Assembly: GCF_000282215.1 (NCBI RefSeq)
Contig: NZ_AKJS01000012.1
Coordinates: forward strand, 1-64,000
Direction: 5' to 3'
Source: Pseudomonas sp. GM21
GTDB lineage: Bacteria > Pseudomonadota > Gammaproteobacteria > Pseudomonadales > Pseudomonadaceae
DNA: 64,000 bases
Of this stretch, positions 1 to 9,700 are shown piece by piece. Positions within the stretch are counted from its first letter, which is position 1. Each line of letters opens with the position of its first letter. Position numbers and translations under genes: made by a program. The notes beneath the pieces were generated by a model. The model was given only the letters and a program-made list of their open reading frames with translations. It ran no database searches and was not told the origin of the DNA.

Positions 1-1256
1 AGAAGCTGGCCGAATTGATGGGGGGCACGGTCGGCGTGGAAAGCGTTGTTGGCCAGGGCTCGACCTTCTGGTTTACCGCTCGGGTCGGGATCGTGCCAGT
101 TGCGACCCAAAAACTGCAATGCCACACCCCGAACAGTAGCCGGATGCTGGCGAGGGATGACGATAACAGCGCCCATCAAAGCTTTGCGCCGGAGATTCCC
201 GAGGCGTGCATCATGGCGGCCATTTTCGGGGCGCGTGTACTGTTGGTCGAAGACAACGCACTGAACCAGCAGTTGGCGAGCGAACTGCTGAGCGATGCCG
301 GATTGCTGGTCGATATTGCTGGCAATGGAGAAATTGCCGTCGACCGGGTGCAAACGTGCGACTACGACTTGGTGCTGATGGACATGCACATGCCGGTACT
401 CGATGGCGTGAGCGCGACGCGAGCCATTCGTGCCTTGCCAGGCAAGCGGGATCTGCCCATCGTCGCCATGACCGCCAATGCCATGCTGGCCGATCGCGAA
501 CGCTGCAGGGAGGCAGGCATGGTGGATTTTGTCGTCAAACCTATCGACCCGGACACACTGTTCCGTACGCTGCTGCGCTGGATCAAGCCTACCGGCGCAA
601 CGCGTGAAGCTGCAGGCATTCAAACGGCCGATATCACCCCCGGTGGAGACTTGAGTTTCGCTGGCGTGGACGTTGACGTGGCGGCCGGGCTACGCCGGGT
701 GCTGGGCAAGCACACCCTGTATCTGGATTTGTTGCACAGCTACCTGGCCGGCCAGAGACCTTTGCTCTCGCAGTTGCGCGCAGCGCTGGCGATGGGAAAG
801 CTGGAAAAGGCCGAGCTGTTGGCCCATAGCTGCAAAGGGATGTCAGCGACCATCGGTGCTGACACCATCGCGCAGGCGGCAGATGCATTGGAGCAGGCAC
901 TGCGTGCAAACAGGCCGCTCGTTGAACTGCAGGTCTGTCTGCAAGACTTGACCGAACCCCTGGAAGCACTGCTGGGGCAATTACGCGAGAAGTTGCCCTG
1001 TGCGGTCGAGGCCGAGCCCATAGCGGTCGACGTTGTCGAGTTGCAGACGATTTGCCGACATCTCGATGCCCTGCTGGGTGACTTCGATGCGCAGGCTGTG
1101 CCTTATTTCGCGACACAGGCGGGCGTCCTGCGCGGTGCGTTTGCAGACAGTTTCCAGCCATTGGAGAGCGCGGTGAAACGTTACGATTTTGAGCGGGCGC
1201 AGAAATGTCTGAGCGAGGCCTTGCAGGCAAATGGAACAGGCGCAATGACCCGTTAA
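1..1256 (+). CDS. Hybrid sensor histidine kinase, C-terminal part (5' truncated by window)
   Basis: The reading frame is open from the window edge, so only the C-terminal ~415 residues are seen. They begin in the ATPase domain: KLAELMGGTVGVES and GQGSTFWFT match the end of an HATPase_c fold (G2-box side). A receiver domain follows at about residues 72-190 of the visible part, with the acidic pair in LLVEDN, the phospho-acceptor Asp in LMDMHMP and the Lys in VVKPID. The C-terminus carries an Hpt domain with the phospho-His in AHSCKGMSATIGAD. The kinase-receiver-Hpt order is that of BarA/EvgS-type phosphorelay kinases that pass phosphate to a separate regulator. The gene reads toward the secretion operon, but 234 bp separate them, so a regulatory link is only a possibility. 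The input domain and catalytic His lie outside the window. Confidence 0.93.
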   Translation, partial: KLAELMGGTVGVESVVGQGSTFWFTARVGIVPVATQKLQCHTPNSSRMLARDDDNSAHQSFAPEIPEACIMAAIFGARVLLVEDNALNQQLASELLSDAGLLVDIAGNGEIAVDRVQTCDYDLVLMDMHMPVLDGVSATRAIRALPGKRDLPIVAMTANAMLADRERCREAGMVDFVVKPIDPDTLFRTLLRWIKPTGATREAAGIQTADITPGGDLSFAGVDVDVAAGLRRVLGKHTLYLDLLHSYLAGQRPLLSQLRAALAMGKLEKAELLAHSCKGMSATIGADTIAQAADALEQALRANRPLVELQVCLQDLTEPLEALLGQLREKLPCAVEAEPIAVDVVELQTICRHLDALLGDFDAQAVPYFATQAGVLRGAFADSFQPLESAVKRYDFERAQKCLSEALQANGTGAMTR

Positions 1257-1490
1257 ATACACGCCAACACGCCCTTCGTAACGTCAAAAGCGCATTGTTC
1301 AGAAGTTTTCAGCGTTTTTCAGCGTCCGACTGATACGGTTCAGCTCATTTCAGAGCATCTGTGTGGGTGACATGCGTTACTGCATCCACTTGGCAGAAGC
1401 GACGGGCGCGCCTTTCCCCGTCGTGCTCGCGCGGCAAAATAAATTGCTCCCGCCTGCTTTACCGAAAGACCCCGTCTCGAGTAAGTCCCG
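1257..1490. promoter_or_regulatory. Intergenic leader ahead of the type I secretion operon
   Basis: This 234-bp gap holds a short tandem repeat, TTTTCAGCG at 1306-1314 followed directly by TTTTTCAGCG at 1315-1324. No convincing -35/-10 pair was found by eye. The ribosome binding site for the next gene is probably GAGTAAG at 1480-1485. Its TAA is an in-frame stop just upstream of the TTG start. Confidence 0.4.
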
Positions 1491-3140
1491 TTGAACAGCT
1501 CAACCGCGAAACCCTCCGTACCGGTAGTCGACGATCGCCCGCGCTTTCATCGACTGGACGTTGCAGCCGTCTCTTTGGTTATTCATCTGCTGGCCCTGGC
1601 CTTGCCGTTGGCATTGCTGCAGATCTACGACCGCATCCTGCCAAGCCAGTCCTACGGCACGGCGGTGTTCCTGGTGCTCGGTGTCGGTATCGCCATCATC
1701 CTTGAAGTTATTCTGCGTTACGGCCGCACTGCGCTGTTTGCGCACATCGCCGCGCAATACGAAAGCGAAACAACCACGCGTATTTTCGACCGTCTGCTGA
1801 AGGCTGATATCAATGTCGTAGAAGGCATGGGCACCGCCAACGTCATCGACGGTATACGTTCGGTGGCGCAAGTGCGGGATCAGTGGTCCGGCAATGCCGC
1901 GGTGGCGCTGTATGAGGTGCCGTTCATTGCCGTTTATATCGGCCTGGTCGCTTACATCGGTGGCTGGCTGGCAGTCATTCCGTTGGCATTGTTTGCCGTT
2001 GCCCTAGGCATGACGCTGCTGGTCAAGGCCGCCACTGAGCGAACCCTGGGCAACGTCGAAGCCGCCGATAGCCGTCGTCGTAACTTGTTGTGGGCGTCCT
2101 TCGCCGGGCTGTCCGAGGTCAAATCCCGCGGCGCCGAGCCCGGTCTCAGCCGCAACTACGCGGTGATGAATGCACGCTACATGGAAGCGTCGGCCCGTCT
2201 GGAAATGCTCGTCGCCTGGGTACGTGAGAATGCTGCGCTGTTGGGCCAGTTGTCCACGGTTCTGATCGTGATTTTTGGCGCGATTGACGTGATGAAGGGC
2301 GAACTGAGCACTGGCGGACTGACCGCCTGTACGTTGCTCGCTGGACGTTCCATCGGCCCGGCAATGCTCGGATTAGGCTATCTGGCGCGCCTGGCGCAGG
2401 CACGGGAAGCGCAGACGAAAGTCCAGCACCTGCTTGAACTGCCGGTCGGCGATGCGGTGCTGTATCCACAGAAGCGCGACGAGACCGGGGCATCGCTCAT
2501 CGTCACTCAAGGGTGTATTGAGCTGCTCAGGGAAAACAACCCCGACTTAACCATCAACATCGCCTCCGGCGAGTTGGTCCACCTGGATGCCGCCGATGCG
2601 GCATTGGCGTCAAAACTGCTGGCCATGGTGGCGGGTACCGGGCGCCAACAGGGATTGGAGGTGCGCCTGGACGGTCATTCGGTACTCGAATATTCGGCCG
2701 TCAGCCTGCGCCACAGCGTAAGCCTGGTGCCACGTCATCCTGCGTTGGTGGCGGGTTCGATTCTCAACAACCTGACCCTGTTCGACCCGCGGTACAACGA
2801 GCGGGCGCGCGATTATGCGGAGGCACTAGGCCTGTTGCCATTTCTCGGCCGTCTGCGCAGTGGCGCGTTGACGGAAATCGGAGCCTTGGGCGCCGAACAG
2901 TTCGACGAAGGGGTTTACCAGCGCATCGCACTGATTCGGGCGCTGGTGCGTGAGCCCAAGATTTTGTTGCTGGATCATGCTGGCAGCGGTCTGGATCTGG
3001 ACGGACAAAAACGCCTTGCCGCGTTACTGCAAAACATGGCGGGTCGCCCCACGGTGCTGGTCGCCAGCAACAAGCCGATCATGATTGGTGCGTGCGACCG
3101 CAGCATCCGCATTGGCAGGAGTCACCCGCATGCAGGCTGA
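1491..3140 (+). CDS. ABC transporter permease/ATPase-like subunit with degenerate nucleotide-binding domain (type I secretion)
   Basis: This 549-residue protein has an ABC exporter membrane domain at about residues 25-310 with several hydrophobic segments, followed by an ABC-type domain at 330-549. The ATPase part is degenerate. No GxxGxGKS P-loop is present (the position reads LDAADAALASKLLAMV). The signature is replaced by EQFDEGVYQR. The Walker B ILLLDH has His where the catalytic Glu should be. QRIALIRAL after the signature shows the family clearly. A TAA stop lies in frame at 1482-1484 and no ATG or GTG follows nearby, so TTG at 1491 is the likely start. The gene is first of a tight operon and overlaps the next by 11 bp. 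It probably pairs with that gene product as a heterodimeric inner-membrane exporter. Type I secretion ABC proteins are usually homodimers. Confidence 0.88.
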   Translation: MNSSTAKPSVPVVDDRPRFHRLDVAAVSLVIHLLALALPLALLQIYDRILPSQSYGTAVFLVLGVGIAIILEVILRYGRTALFAHIAAQYESETTTRIFDRLLKADINVVEGMGTANVIDGIRSVAQVRDQWSGNAAVALYEVPFIAVYIGLVAYIGGWLAVIPLALFAVALGMTLLVKAATERTLGNVEAADSRRRNLLWASFAGLSEVKSRGAEPGLSRNYAVMNARYMEASARLEMLVAWVRENAALLGQLSTVLIVIFGAIDVMKGELSTGGLTACTLLAGRSIGPAMLGLGYLARLAQAREAQTKVQHLLELPVGDAVLYPQKRDETGASLIVTQGCIELLRENNPDLTINIASGELVHLDAADAALASKLLAMVAGTGRQQGLEVRLDGHSVLEYSAVSLRHSVSLVPRHPALVAGSILNNLTLFDPRYNERARDYAEALGLLPFLGRLRSGALTEIGALGAEQFDEGVYQRIALIRALVREPKILLLDHAGSGLDLDGQKRLAALLQNMAGRPTVLVASNKPIMIGACDRSIRIGRSHPHAG

Positions 3141-5352
3141 AAATATCAGTTCCATCCTGTCAGACAGGGCCAACAAACTGCAGGTGTTCTGGAGTGAGCG
3201 TGCACGGATGCAGCGCATCGCCACGCTGCTCGGCGAGGCGCGTCTCGGTGCCTCGGCGATTGCTCGCTGCCTGCCCGCACTTTTGGTGACGCTGGACTGG
3301 TTCGGTGCGCCGCGTAATCTGGTGCCCAGCCTTCCGGCCCAGGGCGCCGGTTTTACCGTAGAAGACCTGCGCACGCTGTTGGCGGACATCGGGTTCCGTT
3401 CCGATTACTTGCCCCGTGGCAAACGCGACAACCTGATGGAAAGCCTGCCGGTCGGCACCCTGGCAATCACCGGTGAGCAGTGCATGCTCTATCTCGGTCG
3501 TCTTGACAATAAAGACTGGTGGCATGACGGCGTGAGCCCGGTCGAGGGCTGGCAGCCGTCGAATGACACCGAGTTGCTGATGATCCAGCGCAAAGCCGGG
3601 TTCTTGCCCATCGATGCCCCTCAGCCCGACTGGTTTGCGCGACTGATGGCGAAGGCTCAAAGCGAATTGCTCGGGATCGGGCTGATCAGTCTGGTCACCA
3701 ACCTCCTGGCGTTGTCGGTGTCGCTGTTCACCATGACGGTCTACAACTCGGTAATTCCCAGTGGCGCCACTGGCACGCTGACCACGCTGGGGTTGGGGGC
3801 GATCGTCGCCATCATCTGCGGTTGGGGGCTGCGCCTCGGGCGCGCGACACTGCTAGCGCGCATGGGGGCATGGGCCGGCACAAGCATTGGCACTGCGGCG
3901 TTTCGCAAAACCCTCGGTCTGCCCTTGGAGTATTCGTCGCGGCTGGGCCTGAACAACAACCTCAACCGCATGCGCTCCCTGGAAGGCGTGCGTCAGTACC
4001 TCAGCGGTGCGGGCGGTGTGGCGCTGGTTGATTATCCGTTCGTGCTGGTGTTCATCGTGGTGATCGCGCTGCTTGGCGGCTGGATTGTTTTCGTGCCGAT
4101 CATTGGACTGCTGCTGTTCTGGCTCGCGGCCTGGTTGGTACAGCCTTATGTACAGCGTAAGTCCGTTCACGCAAGCCGCGTTGGCAACCGGCTGCTGGAG
4201 GAGTATTCCAGCGGTATCCAGCGGCTTCGCTCCCTACAGGGCATTAGTGGCAATCACCACTGGTTGCGGCGTATGCGCGACATGTCCAGCCAGGCCGCAA
4301 AGGCCAATCGTGATCTGGCCCTGGCCCAGGCGCTGGTGCAGAGCATCGGCCAGGCTTTGGGGATGTTCACGGTGCTGGGCACCATGGCCGCCGGCATCGC
4401 TCTGGTCCTGTCTCAGGGCATGACGGCGGGCGGGTTGATCGCCACGATGATGCTGGTCTGGCACGTCACCACCCCGGCCCAGCAATTCTTTTCCCTTAGC
4501 CTGCGCATCAGCCAGATCAAAGAATCACGCCTGCAACTGGAGCGGCTGATGCAGTCCGCTGGCGAGGCACAGCACCCGCAGATGTATTCACCGGTCGAAC
4601 CGCTGTCGCCTCGTATCGCCGTGGACCATTTGTACTATCGCTATACCGCCGAACAGGAGCCTGCGCTCAACGGCATCAGCTTCGAGCTGCAGCCGGGCCA
4701 GCGTGTGGTGGTGGTCGGGCCCAATGGCGCTGGTAAGAGCACGCTATTGCAGTGTCTGTCCGGCGTGCGCATGCCACAAAGTGGTCGCGTGGTGCTCGAC
4801 GGGCGGGATATCCGTCAGTTCGACCCGGCGGATTACCGTGTCTGGGTCGGTTTTCATGCGCAGACCCTGCAGAACCTGCCGTTGCCGGTGCGTGACTTCC
4901 TCCGGTTGTCCCATCCGTCTGCCAGCGACGAGCGAATCATTGCCTGTTTTGCCCGTGTCGCGGGCGAAACCTGGTGGAGTTTGCTCGGCTGCACGAGCGA
5001 AGAGGCGGCGCTGAGCCTGCAGCTCGATCCCTGGCGCGAAGACCCCGATGCCCTGCGTATACGTCATGTGGTGGGCATGGTCGAAGCCGTGCTGGATGAT
5101 CCACCCCTGCTGTTGCTGGATGACCCGTTGCGCGACGGCGATCCGGTGCTGGACGGCATGTTCAAGCGCTTGCTCGACAGCCTGCGCGGCATCAGCACCG
5201 TGGTGATTGCTACGCACCGTGCGGACCTGATTGAAACCGCGGACCTGATCGTGATTCTCGATCAGGGCAAATTGATTCATGTCGGGCCAGTCGCCCCTCA
5301 AAGCCAGATACCTGCGGCGCAGGACAGCTTAAAAGGACCGGTTCATGCTTAA
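3130..5352 (+). CDS. Type I secretion ABC transporter with C39-like N-terminal domain
   Basis: The 740-residue product has an N-terminal region (~1-150) resembling the degenerate C39-peptidase-like domain of RTX exporters, with no evident catalytic Cys. A membrane domain follows (~165-460) and then an ABC ATPase (~500-725). The ATPase keeps an intact Walker A (GPNGAGKST), a Q-loop in VGFHAQ and an H-loop in ATHRAD. The signature motif is lost (DPDALRIRHVVG) and Walker B reads LLLLDD, with Asp at the Glu position. ATG at 3130 is chosen because AGGA lies 9 bases upstream; an upstream start at 3085 would overlap the previous gene by 56 bp. With the preceding gene it forms a complementary pair: this subunit supplies the P-loop, the other the only recognisable signature-region remnant. 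It overlaps the adaptor gene by 8 bp. Confidence 0.92.
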   Translation: MQAENISSILSDRANKLQVFWSERARMQRIATLLGEARLGASAIARCLPALLVTLDWFGAPRNLVPSLPAQGAGFTVEDLRTLLADIGFRSDYLPRGKRDNLMESLPVGTLAITGEQCMLYLGRLDNKDWWHDGVSPVEGWQPSNDTELLMIQRKAGFLPIDAPQPDWFARLMAKAQSELLGIGLISLVTNLLALSVSLFTMTVYNSVIPSGATGTLTTLGLGAIVAIICGWGLRLGRATLLARMGAWAGTSIGTAAFRKTLGLPLEYSSRLGLNNNLNRMRSLEGVRQYLSGAGGVALVDYPFVLVFIVVIALLGGWIVFVPIIGLLLFWLAAWLVQPYVQRKSVHASRVGNRLLEEYSSGIQRLRSLQGISGNHHWLRRMRDMSSQAAKANRDLALAQALVQSIGQALGMFTVLGTMAAGIALVLSQGMTAGGLIATMMLVWHVTTPAQQFFSLSLRISQIKESRLQLERLMQSAGEAQHPQMYSPVEPLSPRIAVDHLYYRYTAEQEPALNGISFELQPGQRVVVVGPNGAGKSTLLQCLSGVRMPQSGRVVLDGRDIRQFDPADYRVWVGFHAQTLQNLPLPVRDFLRLSHPSASDERIIACFARVAGETWWSLLGCTSEEAALSLQLDPWREDPDALRIRHVVGMVEAVLDDPPLLLLDDPLRDGDPVLDGMFKRLLDSLRGISTVVIATHRADLIETADLIVILDQGKLIHVGPVAPQSQIPAAQDSLKGPVHA

Positions 5353-6691
5353 GATCGACCCACTTCCAAAAATCATTACCATCACCGGGGCCGACGATCG
5401 CGCCAGTGCCAATATTGCCAACCTGCTCAACGATGGCCGTAGTTCGCGGCAATTGCGCCGACTGCTGTTGGCGATTGTTGCCCTGGTGGTGCTGTTCCTG
5501 CTCTGGACGCTGCTTGCACAGGTTGATGAGCTGGCCAAGGCGCGTGGGGAGGTTCAGCCGGTGTCGCGGATTCAGCTCGTGCAGTCGAAGGAGGGCGGCA
5601 TCCTCACTGAGCTGCTGGTCGAGGCGAACGAGCCTGTCAAGGCGGGGCAAGTCATCGCCCGGTTTGCCACGACGGATGTGCAGAAGGATCTCGATCAGGT
5701 TAGCGTGCGCCGCTCCGCCCTGCAGATCGATCTCGAACTGTGGGGGGCTGTAATTGAGGGACGTCGGCCGAATTTTTCTCCCTTCGCCGATCAGCCGGTT
5801 CTGGTGGCGGAGGCGATCAAGCGTTACCTCAATGAGCTGGCGCTCAACTCCTCACTGGCCGATTCCAAGCGTACCGTCTTAGAGCAGCAGAGGGCGGCAC
5901 TGAGCGGCGCCCAGGGCGAATTGCCGGCGATGCGCAACCAATTGAACCTGACCCTTGGCGTCCAGGCCCGTTACCAGGATGGCTTCGCCAGGGGAGCGAT
6001 TTCCGCGGTGCGCATGGCCGAGGCCCAAGAGCATGCGGCGGAGGTCGAACGCAACCTTGCGCAGCTGCATTCGCGCATCACCGAACTGCAAAAGTCCATC
6101 GCCGTGGCCCAAGCGGCGCTACAGCAGGTGCTGGACGAGATTGACCAGAAAGCGGGGGCCAAGCGCAGCGAACTGATCGAGAAGATTCATGAGCTGGATG
6201 CGGAGATGGTTGCCCTGAAAGACCGCCATGGGCGTACCGACGTGGTGGCGCCAGTCGCCGGCTTTATCAAGCAACTGCCTGATACCCGCGCCGGTGCGGT
6301 GATTGCACCCGGCGGCACGGTGGCGGAGTTGGTGCCCAGCGAAGGCGGCGTGGTGATGGAAGTCCTGGTCTCGCCACGGGATATCGGGTTCGTGCGTATC
6401 GGGCAAACCACGCTGGTCAAGGTCGATGCCTTCGACTTCAGCCGCTTCGGTTCAGTGTCGGGCAAGGTCAAGCGCATCTCCCCATCGGTGTTTCGCCAGG
6501 AGCAGACCGGCGCGACCTTTTACAAGGTGGATATCCAGCTGGACAAGGCCTATGTCGGGAACGACGCGAACCGCCAATTGATCCCCGGCATGACCGGCGA
6601 GGCGGATATCGTCACTGGCCGCAAGACGGTGTTCCAGTACCTTGCCAAGCCCGTTTTTCTCGGTGCCGACATGGCATTCCACGAACGCTAG
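5345..6691 (+). CDS. HlyD-family periplasmic adaptor (membrane fusion protein) of type I secretion
   Basis: The 448-residue protein has a cytoplasmic N-terminus, one transmembrane segment at about 36-58 (LLLAIVALVVLFLLW), a lipoyl half (KEGGILTELLVEANEPVKAGQ), a long alpha-helical hairpin with coiled-coil character at about 165-290, the second lipoyl half (VVAPVAGFIKQL) and a C-terminal beta-barrel ending near a conserved GMTGEADIVTG. This is the layout of HlyD/LapC-type adaptors, which bridge the ABC exporter to a TolC-like outer membrane channel. Its ATG lies inside the end of the ABC gene, so the two are translationally coupled. The secreted substrate gene starts 25 bp downstream. No TolC-like gene is in the window, so the channel must be upstream or elsewhere. 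Confidence 0.95.
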   Translation: MLKIDPLPKIITITGADDRASANIANLLNDGRSSRQLRRLLLAIVALVVLFLLWTLLAQVDELAKARGEVQPVSRIQLVQSKEGGILTELLVEANEPVKAGQVIARFATTDVQKDLDQVSVRRSALQIDLELWGAVIEGRRPNFSPFADQPVLVAEAIKRYLNELALNSSLADSKRTVLEQQRAALSGAQGELPAMRNQLNLTLGVQARYQDGFARGAISAVRMAEAQEHAAEVERNLAQLHSRITELQKSIAVAQAALQQVLDEIDQKAGAKRSELIEKIHELDAEMVALKDRHGRTDVVAPVAGFIKQLPDTRAGAVIAPGGTVAELVPSEGGVVMEVLVSPRDIGFVRIGQTTLVKVDAFDFSRFGSVSGKVKRISPSVFRQEQTGATFYKVDIQLDKAYVGNDANRQLIPGMTGEADIVTGRKTVFQYLAKPVFLGADMAFHER

Positions 6692-6715
6692 GCGCAGGAG
6701 CACAGGGAACAGATC

Positions 6716-9700
6716 ATGGCCAATTATGAAGACGGTTCGACTTCAGGTGTGCGCCCGGGAATGAGCCCGGAAGAAGCCGCCAGACGCTTGCGTGCGCATG
6801 AACAGCCACTGGGCAAGCAGGATACCTCTGACGTAAAAAGCCCTCTGGGCTGGACCGAGGACAAGCAAGGGGAAACACTGCCTGGCGAGCAGCCCCATGC
6901 CGTCGGCGCCTCCGAGCAATCGCCTGCTCGTGCCCTGATGGACTCCATCGCCGAGCAGGCATTGCCCGTAACCGGCCTGGTGCCTGTCATTGAGGCACCG
7001 GCATCCGGCCCGAGTGGTTTCGCTGCTGAGTCCGGCTATATTTCGAGGCCGGACTTCGGCGATGCGGCCCGCGCAGCGGCTTTTGTGGCAGGAGACCTGG
7101 ACCCACCGGCGCTGCAGGCTGCCGAGTTGGCGCCCGTTGGTGGCGGCGCCAGTGCTCCGCGCGCGCTGCACGCTCAAGACGAAAGCATCAACAGCGCGAG
7201 CAACATCGACAGTTCGACGCCATTGCTGGCGACCGGCGATCTTGCCGGCAGCGTGATCGAGGACACTGAACAACAAGTCAGTGGCCATCTCAGTGCAAGC
7301 GGTGGTGAAGGGGGCGTGGCCGTTCAATGGCAGGCGCTGGCGCCGGAAAGTGTCTATGGCAGGTTAGAGGTCGAACCCGATGGCTCCTGGCGTTACACCC
7401 CGAACATCACCAGTCCTGCGTTTCAGGGGCTGAACGAAGGTCAGCATGTCATCGAGGAGTTTCTGGTGCGCGCCAGTTCGGGCCATCAGGCGCCCGTCGA
7501 TCTGCTGATTCGCATCGAGCTGGAAGGCACCAACGACCGCCCGGAAATCACTGAGGCCTCGGTACTCACCGGCAGCCACCGGGAAGACGGGCAGACACTC
7601 GTCAGCGGCCGACTTGAGGCCCGCGACGCGGATCAGGACGCCCAGCTGCACTGGCAGGTCGACACCGTGCACGGCCAATACGGCGAGTTGACGCTCGATG
7701 CGGGCACCGGCCGGTGGCAGTATCACCTCGACAATGATCGCGGGACGACTCAGGCGCTCGCCGAGGGTGAGGTGGCCACCGAGTATTTCCTCGCCAGTGT
7801 GGTCGACGAGTACGGTGCGGCATCCACCGCGCGCCTGACCATCACCATCATCGGGCTCAATGATGACCCGGTCATCGGGCGTGTTGACGCGCTTCACGCG
7901 ACGCAAGAGGGCGGCATTATTCAGGGGAGAATCCTCGCGACTGATGTCGACACCCTCGACCAGCTCAGTTTCAGCACCACTGCCGAGGTGCCGGGCTTCA
8001 TCCTGGCAGCGGACGGCAGCTATCGCTTCGATCCGGGCAACACCGCCTACCGATACCTGGCCGAAGGCGAGACGCAGCAAATGATCATCGCGGTTACGGT
8101 CAGCGATGGCCATGGCGGCACCGCCACGCAGAACCTGGTGATCAATATCACCGGCACCAATGATCTGCCAGTGCTCAACACCCTCGTTGCGCGTACCGCC
8201 GCTGAAGGCGACGCGCTATTGACCGGCCAGCTCAACGCTACTGACGTGGATAACGGCCACACGCTGACCTATGGCACCACCGCCGAGGTCGACGGTTTCA
8301 CCCTCCATCCGGACGGCAGCTACCGCTTCGACCCAGCCCACAGCGCCTATCGATCGTTACCCGCCGGGGTTCAGCAAACGCTGGTTATCCCGCTGACAGT
8401 CACCGACGAACACGGTGGTTCAGCCACGCAAGATCTGGTCATCGTCGTGACCGGGACCAACCAGAGCGCTGTCATCAGTGGCGTGGCCAGTGGTGCTGTC
8501 ACCGATGAAAATACCAGCAGCGGCACGGACCTTCTGGAAACGAGCGGGCAACTGACCATCATCGATCCGGACAGCGGCGAAAGCCGATTCTCACCGCACA
8601 GCGACAGCGATGCACTGACCGGCCAATTCGGGGTGCTGACGATCGACGCGACCGGTGCCTGGCATTACGCGGCGGACAGCAAACAGGCTGCGGTGCGGCG
8701 ACTGGGGCAAGGCGAGACGCTGACCGAACACTTCACGATTACCAGCGTCGACGGCACCCAGCAGATTATCGACATCACTCTGACCGGTACCAACGACTTG
8801 CCGGTTATGAGCATGACGGCAATCACGGCCCTCGAAGGCGACGTTGCTATCACCGGCCAGGTGATCGCCACCGACATCGACGATGGCGACGTGCTCACCT
8901 ATAGCACTGCGGCCACGGTCGACGGTTTCAGCATCGACCCGGACGGCACTTACCATTTCGACCCGAGCCACCCGGCTTATCAAAGCCTGATCGCCGGTGA
9001 GACGCAGACTTTGAGCATCCCGCTGACGGTGACCGACAACCACGGCGGCACAGCGACGCAAATCCTGACCATCACCCTGACCGGCTCCAACCAAGGGGCG
9101 GTGATTGCCGGGGTGGATAACGGTGCCGTCACAGAAGACCAGGTCACCAGTGACGGTCATTGGCTGGAAACCGGTGGGCAGCTGAGCATCACCGATCCGG
9201 ATCAGAACCAGTCCGTTTTTGTCGAGCATAGTGGGGCCGGGGTAATCAGCGGGAGCTACGGCCTGTTGACGATTGATGCTTCGGGCGCCTGGCATTACGC
9301 GGCGGACAACGACCAGGCGGCGGTGCAGCAGTTGGGGCAGGGCGACACGCTGACCGATCACTTCACCATCACAAGTGTCGACGGCACAAAACACAGCATC
9401 GACATCACCCTGAGTGGCACCAACGATGTGCCGGTGATCAGCCAGAATTCGATCACCACCGGGGCGATCGCCGAGGACGCCACATCGAACACGGTGGGTG
9501 GTGCACTGATCGCCAGTGACGTCGACATCGCCAGCCAGCTCAGCTGGAGTCTGGTGTCTGCGTCTGGGGTCTACGGAACATTGTCCATCGACGAAGCCAG
9601 TGGTCAGTGGATCTACACCCTGGACAACAACCGTGCGGCCACTCAAGGTCTGGCGGAAGGACAGCCGGTCAGCGAACGCTTCAGCGTGCTGGTCACCGAC

